From Clostridiales bacterium (GTDB lineage: Bacteria; Bacillota; Clostridia; Oscillospirales; Acutalibacteraceae), in assembly GCA_022799115.1 (NCBI GenBank), contig JAAWNT010000006.1, forward strand, positions 45,856 through 109,855: 64,000 nt of DNA. The letters are read 5' to 3'. The stretch's first letter is position 1, and each line of letters starts with the position of its first letter. This document shows, piece after piece, positions 32,760-41,208 of this stretch. Made by a program: the position numbers and the translations under genes. Below the pieces are notes generated by a model that had not been told where the DNA came from, made no database searches, and saw nothing but the letters and a program-made list of their open reading frames with translations.

Positions 32760-34199
32760 TCAATGAAGTGTGTCGATATCCACCTTTGGCGAATGGAAGC
32801 CGGGCCATTTGGCAACGTCATGCGTATCCCTTGGCGCATCAAGATGGGTGAGCTGGTCGCCGCTCAAATGTTGAGTGGCTCCGGTCTGTTTCATATGGGA
32901 GATTAATAAGCTGCGAAAATGCAGCAAAGTCTGCTGATATTCCGGTAAGACGGCCAGATTATGCTGTTCGTAGGGATCGCTTTTTAAGTCGAACAGCAAT
33001 TCTGCACCGCCAAAAGCCGTCCATAAGTACTTTTTATATCCATCCATTACGCAGAAATAATTATTTTCCACATTACCGTAGAAAATTTCTTCCCGTGTAT
33101 CCTGTAGATGTTCCAGAAGGTTGACCCCGTCGGCTTCTTTGGGAACCGGAATTCCGGCCATAGAGAGAATTGTGGGGAAGATGTCGGCTATTTCCACCAA
33201 TCTTTCGCAACGTTTTCCAGACATATCGTGAATCCTGCCGGCCGCCATAGGAGGACGGATGATAAGAGGAACATGGGAAGCGCCCTCCTGAAACAAAAAT
33301 TTGGCGCCCATATGATGATCCCCCAGCATTTCCCCATGGTCAGAGGTAAAGATGATCCATGTATTTTCCAGCAATCCAAGCTCTCGCACCCGGGCAAACA
33401 GCAGGCCCAGCGAATAATCCACCTGAGTGATGAGGGCGTAATAAGCCCGGCGGATTTTCCTCATCTGACGCAGGGAGAACCGGTGGGCATTGTTGAGGCA
33501 GTAAGTAACCCGGAGGTATCCCTTCGGCATGGCGTCGATCTCTTCAGACCAGTCTCCTAACACAGGGTCGGGGATATCCTCATCTTCATAAAGGGCCCAG
33601 TAGTTGAAACAGGGATCCAATGGGGGATGAGGTTTTGTAAAGCTTGTCCACAAGAAAAAGGGGCGTGTGGGATCACGGGTCTCCAAGAAGTCAATGGAAT
33701 GTTTGACCGTCCATTGTGTGATGCTGTTGGATTCATGAACTGTGGAAATAACAGGTTCCACTTCGTTTTCTCCATTTCCGTGATCCTTGGGAATGCCTAG
33801 TTCGGGGTGCTTCGCCATCTCCCGGTAATAGTTAAGATCCAAATCGATGTGTTCGAAGCCATAATTGGCCCAAGTGGGTTCAAAGTGCATCTTTCCAACC
33901 CCTCTGGTCTGGTAACCGTTTTGGGTCAGTAAATAGGGGAGGGTTTCTTTTTGCGTACGCATTGGCAGTTTGTCGCCAAAATTGCCCACACAGCCGGTGG
34001 TATAAGCCCTCTTTCCGGTCATAATGGTGGCGCGGGAGGGCATGCAAATGGGACAATCGGCATAGCAGCGGGTGAAGGCGGTGCCTTCGTCGGTCAGCCA
34101 GTTGAGGTGAGGAGTGAAGATGTGGTCATTACCCAGCGCGGCGATGGTGTCAAACCGTTGTTGGTCGGTGGTAATTAGGAGGATATTGGGTTGGTTCAT
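32760..34199 (-). CDS. Type I sulfatase (formylglycine-dependent)
   Basis: A 479-residue enzyme that hydrolyses sulfate esters or sulfamates. The motif CMPSRATIMTG (C52) is the type I sulfatase signature C-x-P-S-R; C52 must be oxidised to formylglycine. The N-terminal PNILLITTDQQRFD supplies metal-binding residues, and FTSDHGEMLGDHHM the later metal site. No signal peptide is seen, so the enzyme is cytoplasmic. No anaerobic sulfatase maturase (anSME) is in the window, so activation must depend on a gene elsewhere. The substrate is not predictable; relatives act on choline sulfate or on host glycan sulfates. Confidence 0.92.
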   Translation of the reverse strand: MNQPNILLITTDQQRFDTIAALGNDHIFTPHLNWLTDEGTAFTRCYADCPICMPSRATIMTGKRAYTTGCVGNFGDKLPMRTQKETLPYLLTQNGYQTRGVGKMHFEPTWANYGFEHIDLDLNYYREMAKHPELGIPKDHGNGENEVEPVISTVHESNSITQWTVKHSIDFLETRDPTRPFFLWTSFTKPHPPLDPCFNYWALYEDEDIPDPVLGDWSEEIDAMPKGYLRVTYCLNNAHRFSLRQMRKIRRAYYALITQVDYSLGLLFARVRELGLLENTWIIFTSDHGEMLGDHHMGAKFLFQEGASHVPLIIRPPMAAGRIHDMSGKRCERLVEIADIFPTILSMAGIPVPKEADGVNLLEHLQDTREEIFYGNVENNYFCVMDGYKKYLWTAFGGAELLFDLKSDPYEQHNLAVLPEYQQTLLHFRSLLISHMKQTGATQHLSGDQLTHLDAPRDTHDVAKWPGFHSPKVDIDTLH

Positions 34200-34275
34200 T
34201 GGATAAGCTCCTTTCTATATGGATTGAATGGGGACATAGGATGCGAAATAGTTTCACATTAGTCAGACAAACGAC

Positions 34276-34312
34276 AAAAAGAGATAACCTTTCGGAACGC
34301 TTTATCTTTTGA
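34276..34312 (-). terminator. Possible terminator between murC and the sulfatase gene
   Basis: On the minus strand AAAGATAA and TTATCTC frame an inner stem (TTCC / GGAA-like), with a TTTTT tail. Both genes are on the minus strand, so it would separate them. Confidence 0.6.
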
Positions 34313-34332
34313 TGATGGAGACTGCATAGAAA

Positions 34333-35712
34333 TTAAGCTTGCTGATTGAGCCGGTCCAAAATCATATGGGCGCACTGATAGACGTTTCCGCCTCCCAGGG
34401 TGAGGATTAGGTCGCCGGAGCTTGCCTGCTTGGAAACATAGTCGGCAATCTCCTCAAAGGTTTCAAACCAAACGCTTCCGGGGACCTTTTCCGCCAAATC
34501 TTTGGCGTAGATGTTGTAGGTATTGGTTTCCCGGACCGGCAGAATCTCTGAAATGACGGCGTGATCCGGAATGGACAAAGCCTGTGCGAAATCATGTAAC
34601 AAAAGAAAAGTGCGGGAAAAGGTGTGGGGCTGGAACACCGCCCATACCTGCTGAAATCCCATTTCCATAGCGGCGGATAACGTTGCTTTGAGTTCGGTGG
34701 GATGATGAGCAAAATCGTCCGCGACCGTGATCCCTTGAGGATTCCCTAAAATCTCAAATCGACGATGAACCCCAGTGAATTGATGCAGGCTAAAGGCAAT
34801 GTCCTCCGGCTTTACACCCAGATAATGAGCGGCGGCGGCGGCGGCCAGCGCGTTATAGATGTTATGTTTGCCTGGTACGCTCAGGCTGATTTTAGTCAGA
34901 GGCCGCCCTTGATACAGTAGGGTAAAGTGCTCCTGTACGCCGGCGCTAGCAGAGATCTCCGCTGCCTGATAGTCGTTGTGTTCGCCCATACCATAGGTGA
35001 TGATGGGCAGTTCGACGCCTTCCACTGCTTTCAATGCGTTGGTATCGTCGCCGTTGACGATCAGGGCGCGGGTGGTCTGACTGGCAAATTGATGAAACGA
35101 GCGGATGATATTTGAAAGATCTCCGAAATAATCCAGGTGATCGGCATCCACATTAAGGATCACCGAAACAGCGGGGGTCAGTTGCAAAAAAGTATCTACA
35201 TATTCACAGGCCTCGCAAACCATGGTTTGCGAGGCGCCCACTCGGCCGTTTCCACCAATAAAGGGCAGCTTGCCACCGATGATAGCGGTAGGGTCTTTTC
35301 CTCCGTTAATAAGGATCTGGGTCAACATAGCGGTTGTACTGGTTTTTCCATGAGTTCCGGATACCGCAATAGAATGGCTGTATCGTCGTGCAACCATACC
35401 CAGCATTACGCTGCGTTCAATGGCAGGAATTCCCTGCTCTTGGGCAGCTATCAGCTCCGGGTTATCCTGTTTGACGGCGGCGGTGTACACCACAAGCTGA
35501 GCTCCCTGTATATTCTCCTTTTTGTGTCCCATAGAGACGGGAATTCCGTAAGAGCGGATGCGCTGTAGGGTATCGGATTCAAACACGTCGGAGCCAGTGA
35601 TGGAAAAGCCTTTGCTGTGTAAAATTTCCGCCATTGGGCACATGCCGGATCCGCCGATACCGATCATATGGATTCGGTTGATCTGATCCAAAATATCTTG
35701 ATGTTGACTCAA
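34333..35712 (-). CDS. murC: UDP-N-acetylmuramate-L-alanine ligase
   Basis: MurC adds L-Ala to UDP-MurNAc in the cytoplasm. The 459-residue protein starts with a Rossmann UDP-binding segment (IHMIGIGGSGMCPMAEILH), then the ATP-binding loop SGTHGKTSTTAM near residue 119, the central substrate region HLDYFGDLSNI and the C-terminal Mur ligase domain with DDFAHHPTELKATLSAA. The length and motif order are typical. It is not within a dcw cluster; its minus-strand neighbour is the sulfatase. Confidence 0.96.
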   Translation of the reverse strand: MSQHQDILDQINRIHMIGIGGSGMCPMAEILHSKGFSITGSDVFESDTLQRIRSYGIPVSMGHKKENIQGAQLVVYTAAVKQDNPELIAAQEQGIPAIERSVMLGMVARRYSHSIAVSGTHGKTSTTAMLTQILINGGKDPTAIIGGKLPFIGGNGRVGASQTMVCEACEYVDTFLQLTPAVSVILNVDADHLDYFGDLSNIIRSFHQFASQTTRALIVNGDDTNALKAVEGVELPIITYGMGEHNDYQAAEISASAGVQEHFTLLYQGRPLTKISLSVPGKHNIYNALAAAAAAHYLGVKPEDIAFSLHQFTGVHRRFEILGNPQGITVADDFAHHPTELKATLSAAMEMGFQQVWAVFQPHTFSRTFLLLHDFAQALSIPDHAVISEILPVRETNTYNIYAKDLAEKVPGSVWFETFEEIADYVSKQASSGDLILTLGGGNVYQCAHMILDRLNQQA

Positions 35713-35927
35713 AAACAGTCACTCCCTGTTGTGATTTATAAACCTTATATCCAGAAAAGGCGTTTGAGAAACCGAATCCCTGGGATCAAGGGAATCATCC
35801 TCAATTTTCATGGTTGGGTTGGATTTTCCAGAAGGCTATTTCTATTATATTGCCTACATCTTAAAAAATAAACACTATTTGCCATTTTTTTTGGGATCTT
35901 TCCGGGATTGTCCCATTTTCCGTAGGC

Positions 35928-35955
35928 ACAAGGATTTGAATTCTTCCATACTATG
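35928..35955 (+). promoter_or_regulatory. Possible SigK-type promoter for dpaAB
   Basis: AC at 35928-35929 lies 17 bp before CATACTATG at 35947-35955, close to the SigK consensus AC-N16/17-CATA-N3-TA. It is about 35 bp upstream of the dpaA start. In B. subtilis the equivalent genes depend on SigK. Confidence 0.45.
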
Positions 35956-35988
35956 AGGTAGGATCAACATCTTATGGGGGTAACTATT

Positions 35989-36858
35989 ATGGTTCAGATA
36001 AACACATTTGGGGTAATAGGGGGGGACAAAAGGCAGATCGCTATGGCGGAATCCATCGCGGAGGACGGGTACACCGTGTTTGCGGCCGGAATGGAACAAG
36101 CCCAGTTCCTTCACGGGATACAAAAGGCCACGTTAGAGGAGACCATTGAAAATAGCGAAGCAATTATTCTGCCCTTGCCTGCAACAGTGGATAAGAAAAC
36201 CTTAAACGCTCCATTTTCTGCTGCGAGGATTGTATTGGATGAGGAATTTGCAAAAATGCTTATGAAAAAGAAGGTTTTTTGCGGAATGGCGTCCCAGTTG
36301 GCAAAGACATGTGATGTGTGGAAGCAGATCCATGTTTCCGACTATTTTGACCGGGAGGAGTTTACGGTGAAGAATGCGGTGCCGACTTCGGAAGGAGCCA
36401 TTGAAATTGCCATGCGGGAATATCCAGGTACCATCAACGGTTCCAAATGCCTGGTTGCCGGCTTTGGCCGTATTGGCAAGGTGCTCAGCCGAATGCTGTC
36501 CGGATTGGGCGCCAATGTCACGGTGAGCGCGCGGAAACCTCAGGATCTGGCTTGGATTGAGCTGGACGGATACCGACCGGTGCCAACTGCTAAATTGTGT
36601 GATACCAAAGGATACGATATTATCTTCAATACCGTGCCGGCAATGGTTTTTGACGCTCACACTTTGGCGCGTACCGCTGGGGACGCTTTGGTGATTGATT
36701 TGGCGTCCGCGCCGGGAGGCGTGGATTTTGAAGCCGCAAAGAGACTGGGAATCCAAGCGATACAGGCATTGTCGCTGCCAGGAAAAGTGGCGCCCAAAGC
36801 GGCGGGAGAAATTATTAAGACTACCATCTATAACATGATTGAGGAGGGAGTACAATGA
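35989..36858 (+). CDS. dpaA: Dipicolinate synthase subunit A
   Basis: DpaA, with DpaB, makes dipicolinic acid (DPA), the calcium chelator of endospores, from dihydrodipicolinate in the mother cell. The 289-residue protein has an N-terminal domain (FGVIGGDKRQIAMAESIAEDG) and a Rossmann NAD(P)-binding domain with CLVAGFGRIGKVLSRMLSGLG. LPGKVAPKAAGEIIKTTI lies near the end. The ATG at 35989 is preferred to 35974 because GGGGGT lies between them. It overlaps dpaB by 4 bp, so the two subunits are translationally coupled. Confidence 0.95.
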   Translation: MVQINTFGVIGGDKRQIAMAESIAEDGYTVFAAGMEQAQFLHGIQKATLEETIENSEAIILPLPATVDKKTLNAPFSAARIVLDEEFAKMLMKKKVFCGMASQLAKTCDVWKQIHVSDYFDREEFTVKNAVPTSEGAIEIAMREYPGTINGSKCLVAGFGRIGKVLSRMLSGLGANVTVSARKPQDLAWIELDGYRPVPTAKLCDTKGYDIIFNTVPAMVFDAHTLARTAGDALVIDLASAPGGVDFEAAKRLGIQAIQALSLPGKVAPKAAGEIIKTTIYNMIEEGVQ

Positions 36859-37427
36859 GCGATGTGACCATTGGATACGCTCTATGCGGCTCTTTTTGTA
36901 CATTTCGGAAATCCATTGAACAGATGAAAAGGCTGGTGGAACTGGGATATCGTGTTCTTCCGGTGATGTCTCAAAACGCCTATTCCACGGATACCAGATT
37001 CGGAAAAGCGGAAGACTTTATCAAAGAAGTTGAGGAAATCTGCGGCAATCCCATCATTCATACCATCGTCCAGGCAGAACCGATCGGTCCGAAAAAGATG
37101 ATGGATATTTTGGTTATTTCCCCTTGTACAGGGAACACCCTAGCTAAATTGAGCAATGGGATTACGGACACATCGGTAACCATGGCTGCCAAGTCTCATC
37201 TGAGGATTGGCCGTCCAGTACTTTTGGCGATGGCCAGCAACGACGGCCTGGGGGCCTCGGCGCAAAACATAGGAAAGTTAATCAACACCAAACACATCTT
37301 TTTTGTGCCGTTCTCCCAGGACGATTGTCAAAAAAAACCCAACTCACTGGTTGCTCATTTCGATCTGTTACCGGAAGCCGTGGCAGCCGCGCTGTTGGGC
37401 GATCAAATACAACCCGTGGTCCGTTAA
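36855..37427 (+). CDS. dpaB: Dipicolinate synthase subunit B
   Basis: A 190-residue flavoprotein-fold partner of DpaA. It begins SDVTIGYALCGSFCTFRKSI, the typical phosphopantothenoylcysteine-decarboxylase-like nucleotide-binding start, and includes ISPCTGNTLAKLSNGITDTSV and FVPFSQDDCQKKPNSLVAHF. The stop is followed by about 110 bp and then a strong terminator. The gene pair marks the organism as an endospore former. Confidence 0.95.
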   Translation: MSDVTIGYALCGSFCTFRKSIEQMKRLVELGYRVLPVMSQNAYSTDTRFGKAEDFIKEVEEICGNPIIHTIVQAEPIGPKKMMDILVISPCTGNTLAKLSNGITDTSVTMAAKSHLRIGRPVLLAMASNDGLGASAQNIGKLINTKHIFFVPFSQDDCQKKPNSLVAHFDLLPEAVAAALLGDQIQPVVR

Positions 37428-37539
37428 AACTTTTCGCAGCTTCCAATAAAAATAGATTTGCAGCCAGTAAAAATACGAGAGTGCACCGGCAGATGACGCG
37501 GACAGCGGGTCATACTGTTGACCAGTAAGGGGTTGTTGG

Positions 37540-37579
37540 GGACTAATGCAAATGTTCGATTTGCATTAGTCCGTTTTCC
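37540..37579 (+). terminator. Terminator of dpaAB
   Basis: A perfect 14-bp stem GGACTAATGCAAAT / ATTTGCATTAGTCC with loop GTTCG, followed by GTTTTCC. Confidence 0.85.
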
Positions 37580-37650
37580 TTTCCTTGCGCTTTTTCTGAG
37601 AATCGTTTACAATAGAATCATAAGGAAAAAGTGAGTGAGGAGTGAACATC

Positions 37651-38169
37651 GTGAAATATTGTCCATCCTGTCAAAGAGTGGTTGAACAGGACATAGAACG
37701 TTGTCCGGTTTGCCATAAACAATTAAGAAGAAAAATTGAGGATACCGATCCGGTGTTTCTGTTGGAAACCAGTATATTGGAATCAGAACGTTTGGAAGCG
37801 GCTATGGAGGATGAGGGAATCCCCTTTGCTAGTCGGACCCCGAAAAAGGAGCCTTCTGCCACAATCATCACGGGAAATAAAAACGCGAGCATCAACGTTT
37901 ACGTTCCCTTTCACGCGCTGGAACGGGCGCGGGATCTGGCCATTGGAATTGGTATTTTGAATTTAGAGCAAAAAGAGGAGACTTTATCAGAGGATAAATC
38001 GGAAAGCGCTTCTGCGGAAGCTGTAACCACTGAGGATGCAACCCAAGAGATGAGCCGGGGCAAGCGCCTGTTCGTGCGAATCTTTTCTGTTATTCTCTTT
38101 ATTTTAGTGGTATGGGGAGTAGTGGCCGGCACCGATTTTGTCATGAATTTCATCAAAGGACTGTGGTAA
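37651..38169 (+). CDS. Zinc-ribbon protein with C-terminal membrane helix
   Basis: A 172-residue protein. The N-terminus is a zinc ribbon (CPSC at about residue 4 and CPVC at about residue 17). A domain like DUF2007 signal-transducing proteins follows (about 35-95; LLETSILESERLEAAMEDEG). An acidic linker leads to one TM helix near the C-terminus (FSVILFILVVWGVVAGTDFV). The second GTG (37651) is chosen over the one at 37642, because GAGGAG overlaps the first. Function unknown; a membrane-tethered regulator is one possibility. Confidence 0.75.
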   Translation: MKYCPSCQRVVEQDIERCPVCHKQLRRKIEDTDPVFLLETSILESERLEAAMEDEGIPFASRTPKKEPSATIITGNKNASINVYVPFHALERARDLAIGIGILNLEQKEETLSEDKSESASAEAVTTEDATQEMSRGKRLFVRIFSVILFILVVWGVVAGTDFVMNFIKGLW

Positions 38170-38337
38170 TTGGCGGAAAGACTTTGTAGTTTGAGAAGCG
38201 CTATAAATTTCTAGGTATAATGCGGAGAGGTTTTTCATAAATTATGGAGAGAGTTTGATTGGTAAGCACATATAACACAAAAGTATGAAAAAATCATGTC
38301 TTGTATTTAAAAATAAAAAATTTTTACATGTTTGTGA

Positions 38338-38366
38338 TTTACATCATTGCCGCTTTTTGCTATAAT
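38338..38366 (+). promoter_or_regulatory. SigA promoter for the DUF4190-like gene
   Basis: TTTACA (38338-38343) and TATAAT (38361-38366) with 17-bp spacing, 34 bp before the ATG. Confidence 0.82.
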
Positions 38367-38400
38367 AAATACGAATTTATCATTTGAGGAGGTAATTTTC

Positions 38401-38685
38401 ATGGAACAAAAGAATAACGGCAAGGCAATCGCTTCCCTGGTACTGGGTATCGCTGGTCTGGTGCTTTCTATCTTTGCTGGAATGGCATTCTATGGATGGA
38501 TTGGCACTATTTGTGGTATCGTTGGTTTGATCCTTGGTATCATGTCCAAAAAAGAGAATCCTTCTACCATGGCTACCGCGGGTATTGTTCTCTCCATCAT
38601 TGCCTTGGCTTGGGGCATCGTTGCCACCATCGCCTGCTATGCTTGTGCAGCGGCGATTCTCAGTGCAGCTAACGGACTGAGCTAA
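38401..38685 (+). CDS. Small DUF4190-like membrane protein
   Basis: A 94-residue, very hydrophobic protein with two to three helices. NNGKAIASLVLGIAGLVLSI and TAGIVLSIIALAWGIVAT resemble the repeated helical hairpin of DUF4190 proteins, which have unknown function. A near-perfect AGGAGG ribosome site and strong promoter suggest high expression. It is a single gene with its own terminator. Confidence 0.8.
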   Translation: MEQKNNGKAIASLVLGIAGLVLSIFAGMAFYGWIGTICGIVGLILGIMSKKENPSTMATAGIVLSIIALAWGIVATIACYACAAAILSAANGLS

Positions 38686-38710
38686 ACGCAAAATCGTATA
38701 TGACTTTGAT

Positions 38711-38754
38711 ATAAGCAATCGGCGGAAAGCTCCGCTGGTTGCTTATATTTCTTT
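38711..38754 (+). terminator. Terminator of the DUF4190-like gene
   Basis: ATAAGCAATCGGCGGA pairs with TCCGCTGGTTGCTTAT across a 3-bp internal loop, followed by ATTTCTTT. It is close to the lgt start, and AAAGGA in its tail serves as the lgt ribosome site. Confidence 0.75.
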
Positions 38755-38765
38755 AAAGGAAGTGT

Positions 38766-39590
38766 TTGCTTATTTTACCATATATTGATCTCTTTGGATT
38801 CCGTGTAGCGACTTATGGATTGTTGATCCTAGTGGGTGCGATTTTGGGAATCGTCGTTGCACTGCTGCGCGCCAAGCGCTACCATCAGAAAAAAGAGGAC
38901 GTGCTGTTCTGCGCTCTGTTTGCCGGAATCGGCGTAGCAGTGGGAGCCAAACTGTTATATCTCGTCACTATTTTACCGGATCTGATTCAAAATTGGAATA
39001 CATTAATGGCTGATCCCGCATATCTGACGTCTATTATTACCGGAGGTTTTGTCTTTTACGGAGGGTTAATCGGCGCTGTTCTTATGCTGTTGGTTTATTG
39101 TAAGCGGTATAAGATTGATACGTTATCCATACTCGATCTGTTTGCTCCTGCAATCCCCCTCATTCACGCGATAGGGCGGCTGGGGTGTTTCAGCGCGGGT
39201 TGCTGTTATGGCAGGCCGGCAGAGCCTCCTTGGGGGATGCTATTTCCCAATTCCGTGGCGGGCCCTCAGGATGTTCCATTGCTGCCTGTACAGCTTTATG
39301 AGAGCGTCCTGAATTTGTTGCTGTTTGCAGGACTGCTTTTGTTGTCCCATAAGGTGACGAAACGGGGCGCGCTCATTGGCTGCTATCTTATTAGCTATGC
39401 GGCGATCCGTTTTGTGCTGGAGTTTTTTCGTTATGACTATGTGCGCGGTTTTTTATTTGGGATTTCTACTTCCCAATGGATTAGTATTTTGCTGCTCCCA
39501 TTGGGATTGCTGCTGGTTGCGCTGCCAAAGAACAGCAGGCTGTTTTTGCTGATGGATTTTTCAACGAAAAATCCATCAGCAGAGAAATAA
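38766..39590 (+). CDS. Prolipoprotein diacylglyceryl transferase-like protein (Lgt family)
   Basis: A 274-residue membrane enzyme with about seven TM helices. Lgt transfers diacylglycerol to the lipobox Cys of prolipoproteins. HAIGRLGCFSAGCCYGRPAE is the family signature region, although Cys replaces the Asn of the usual GRxGN motif. This variant is common in one Firmicute Lgt subgroup. C-terminal FVLEFFRYDYVRG matches. The start is TTG at 38766 with AAAGGA upstream. A perfect 14-bp hairpin lies in the last codons (39548-39580). The lipoprotein at 28611 is a possible client; whether another lgt exists elsewhere is unknown. Confidence 0.82.
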   Translation: MLILPYIDLFGFRVATYGLLILVGAILGIVVALLRAKRYHQKKEDVLFCALFAGIGVAVGAKLLYLVTILPDLIQNWNTLMADPAYLTSIITGGFVFYGGLIGAVLMLLVYCKRYKIDTLSILDLFAPAIPLIHAIGRLGCFSAGCCYGRPAEPPWGMLFPNSVAGPQDVPLLPVQLYESVLNLLLFAGLLLLSHKVTKRGALIGCYLISYAAIRFVLEFFRYDYVRGFLFGISTSQWISILLLPLGLLLVALPKNSRLFLLMDFSTKNPSAEK

Positions 39591-39625
39591 AAGAAGCGGG
39601 CCTTACCAACAGGCCTGCTTCTTTC
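39591..39625 (+). terminator. Terminator of the lgt-like gene
   Basis: AAGAAGCGGGCCT pairs with AGGCCTGCTTCTT, followed by TC. It lies 10 nt after a second perfect hairpin (39548-39580) inside the gene's 3' end. Confidence 0.8.
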
Positions 39626-39629
39626 ATGT

Positions 39630-39658
39630 TTGGAAAAAAATATAGATTGCGCTATAAT
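39630..39658 (+). promoter_or_regulatory. SigA promoter for the ClC gene
   Basis: TTGGAA (39630-39635) and TATAAT (39653-39658) with 17-bp spacing, followed by a 79-bp leader with a hairpin AATTCTCCCG / CGGGAATT. Confidence 0.7.
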
Positions 39659-39736
39659 AGAAACAGAAAAGGGATCAATTCTCCCGATTGCGGGAATTGA
39701 GTTTGCGATTTCCCATCAGAGGAAGGAGAATACGCC

Positions 39737-40993
39737 ATGGGGCATTGGAAAAAAAGCATACGACATATAAGCAACGACCTTACGGCATTTTTAAAATGGT
39801 CGGCCTGCGCTTGCGTGATTGGGACCATAATGGGGGGATTGGGCGCCTTATTTCATATTTGTATGGAATTTGCAAACAAATCGCAATTACAATACCAATG
39901 GCTGCTGTGGCTGCTGCCCCTGGGAGGCGCTGTCATTGCATTGTTGTATCGGGTGTGCGGCATGGAGCAGGATCAAGGTACCAATTTGGTCATAACGTCG
40001 GTGCGCTCTACCGAGAGGATTTCCATTAAAACAGCGCCTTTGATTTTTGTAAGCACATTTCTCACTCATCTGCTGGGCGGGTCTTCGGGCAGAGAGGGGG
40101 CGGCCTTGCAGATGGGAGGAAGTGTTGCCGCTCAAATTGGGCGATGGCTGCATTTGGATGAAAAGGACGAACGCGTTATTATTATGTGTGGGATGAGCGC
40201 GGCCTTTTCGGCGTTGTTTGGCGCCCCTATGACTGCGGCAATTTTCTCTATGGAGGTTATCAGCGTAGGGGTTATGTATTATGCGGCGATTGTACCCTGT
40301 GTACTGGCAGCGGTAATCGGGTTTTCCATTGCCCATGCGTTCGGCATTTCAGCCACCGCTTTTTCTATTACTGGTATCCCGGAAGTAGGGATCGTATCCA
40401 TTGGACAGGTGGTGGTATTGGCGGCCTTATGCGCAGGAATCAGCGTAGTTTTTTGTAAATGGATGCACTTTATCGGCAGTTGGTATCACAAGCTGATTCC
40501 GGACAGCGTTCTGCGGGCAGTGGTTGGAGGCGTGTTGGTGGTTGCGTTGTCGTATCTTTTTGGTACGAGAGACTATAACGGGGCGGGCATGGCTGTTATT
40601 GAAAATGCCATGAACGGTTGGGCTCGTCCGGAGGCCTTTTTATTAAAAATGTTGTTTACCGCATTAACCCTAGGGGCCGGATTTAAAGGAGGAGAAATTG
40701 TGCCTACTTTTTTTGTGGGCGCTACCTTTGGTTGTGTGGCAGGGGAACTGTTAGGATTAAGTCCATCCTTTGGAGCTGCGATTGGGCTGGTTGCTTTGTT
40801 CTGCGGCGTGGTCAACTGCCCGGTGACTTCCTTGATTCTCAGCGTGGAGCTGTTTGGCGACAAAGGCCTGCTGCTGTTCGGCATTGCCTGCGCGGTGAGC
40901 TATATGCTATCCGGGTATTATGGATTATATAGCGGGCAGAAAATATTATACTCTAAAATAAAGCCGGAGTTTGTCAACTGGAATAGCAAATAG
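39737..40993 (+). CDS. ClC-family anion channel or anion/proton antiporter
   Basis: A 418-residue membrane protein with about ten helices. The motif LGGSSGREGAALQMGGSVA contains the gating glutamate (GREG). The region of the usual selectivity motif GSGIP is not conserved. Another pore element is FKGGEIVPTFFVGATFGCV. The GGSSGREG form is typical of a prokaryotic subgroup that includes fluoride exporters (CLC-F), so F- as well as Cl- should be considered. I see no fluoride riboswitch upstream. The ATG at 39737 follows GGAAGGAG. A 215-bp gap with no visible gene follows. Confidence 0.88.
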   Translation: MGHWKKSIRHISNDLTAFLKWSACACVIGTIMGGLGALFHICMEFANKSQLQYQWLLWLLPLGGAVIALLYRVCGMEQDQGTNLVITSVRSTERISIKTAPLIFVSTFLTHLLGGSSGREGAALQMGGSVAAQIGRWLHLDEKDERVIIMCGMSAAFSALFGAPMTAAIFSMEVISVGVMYYAAIVPCVLAAVIGFSIAHAFGISATAFSITGIPEVGIVSIGQVVVLAALCAGISVVFCKWMHFIGSWYHKLIPDSVLRAVVGGVLVVALSYLFGTRDYNGAGMAVIENAMNGWARPEAFLLKMLFTALTLGAGFKGGEIVPTFFVGATFGCVAGELLGLSPSFGAAIGLVALFCGVVNCPVTSLILSVELFGDKGLLLFGIACAVSYMLSGYYGLYSGQKILYSKIKPEFVNWNSK

Positions 40994-41208
40994 GGAATCT
41001 GGATGTGTTGCCGGACAAAAACTCCTCTGTTTTAGTTGCAAAGAGATAGAGGATCCGATCAATGTATTCGGAAATCCCTCGCGCATTTTTTCGGTAAAGT
41101 GTTGGATCATATAAGAGCACAGGTTAAAAAGGCCAAAAGGAATGGGGGCATTTGATAGAGTGCGTTCCTCAATTGATAAAAAATCAAATATAAAAGGAGG
41201 AAATCTCC

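Noticed and set aside
39659..39736. A possible fluoride riboswitch before the ClC gene.
   Set aside because: The leader has a simple hairpin but none of the conserved fluoride-aptamer sequences.
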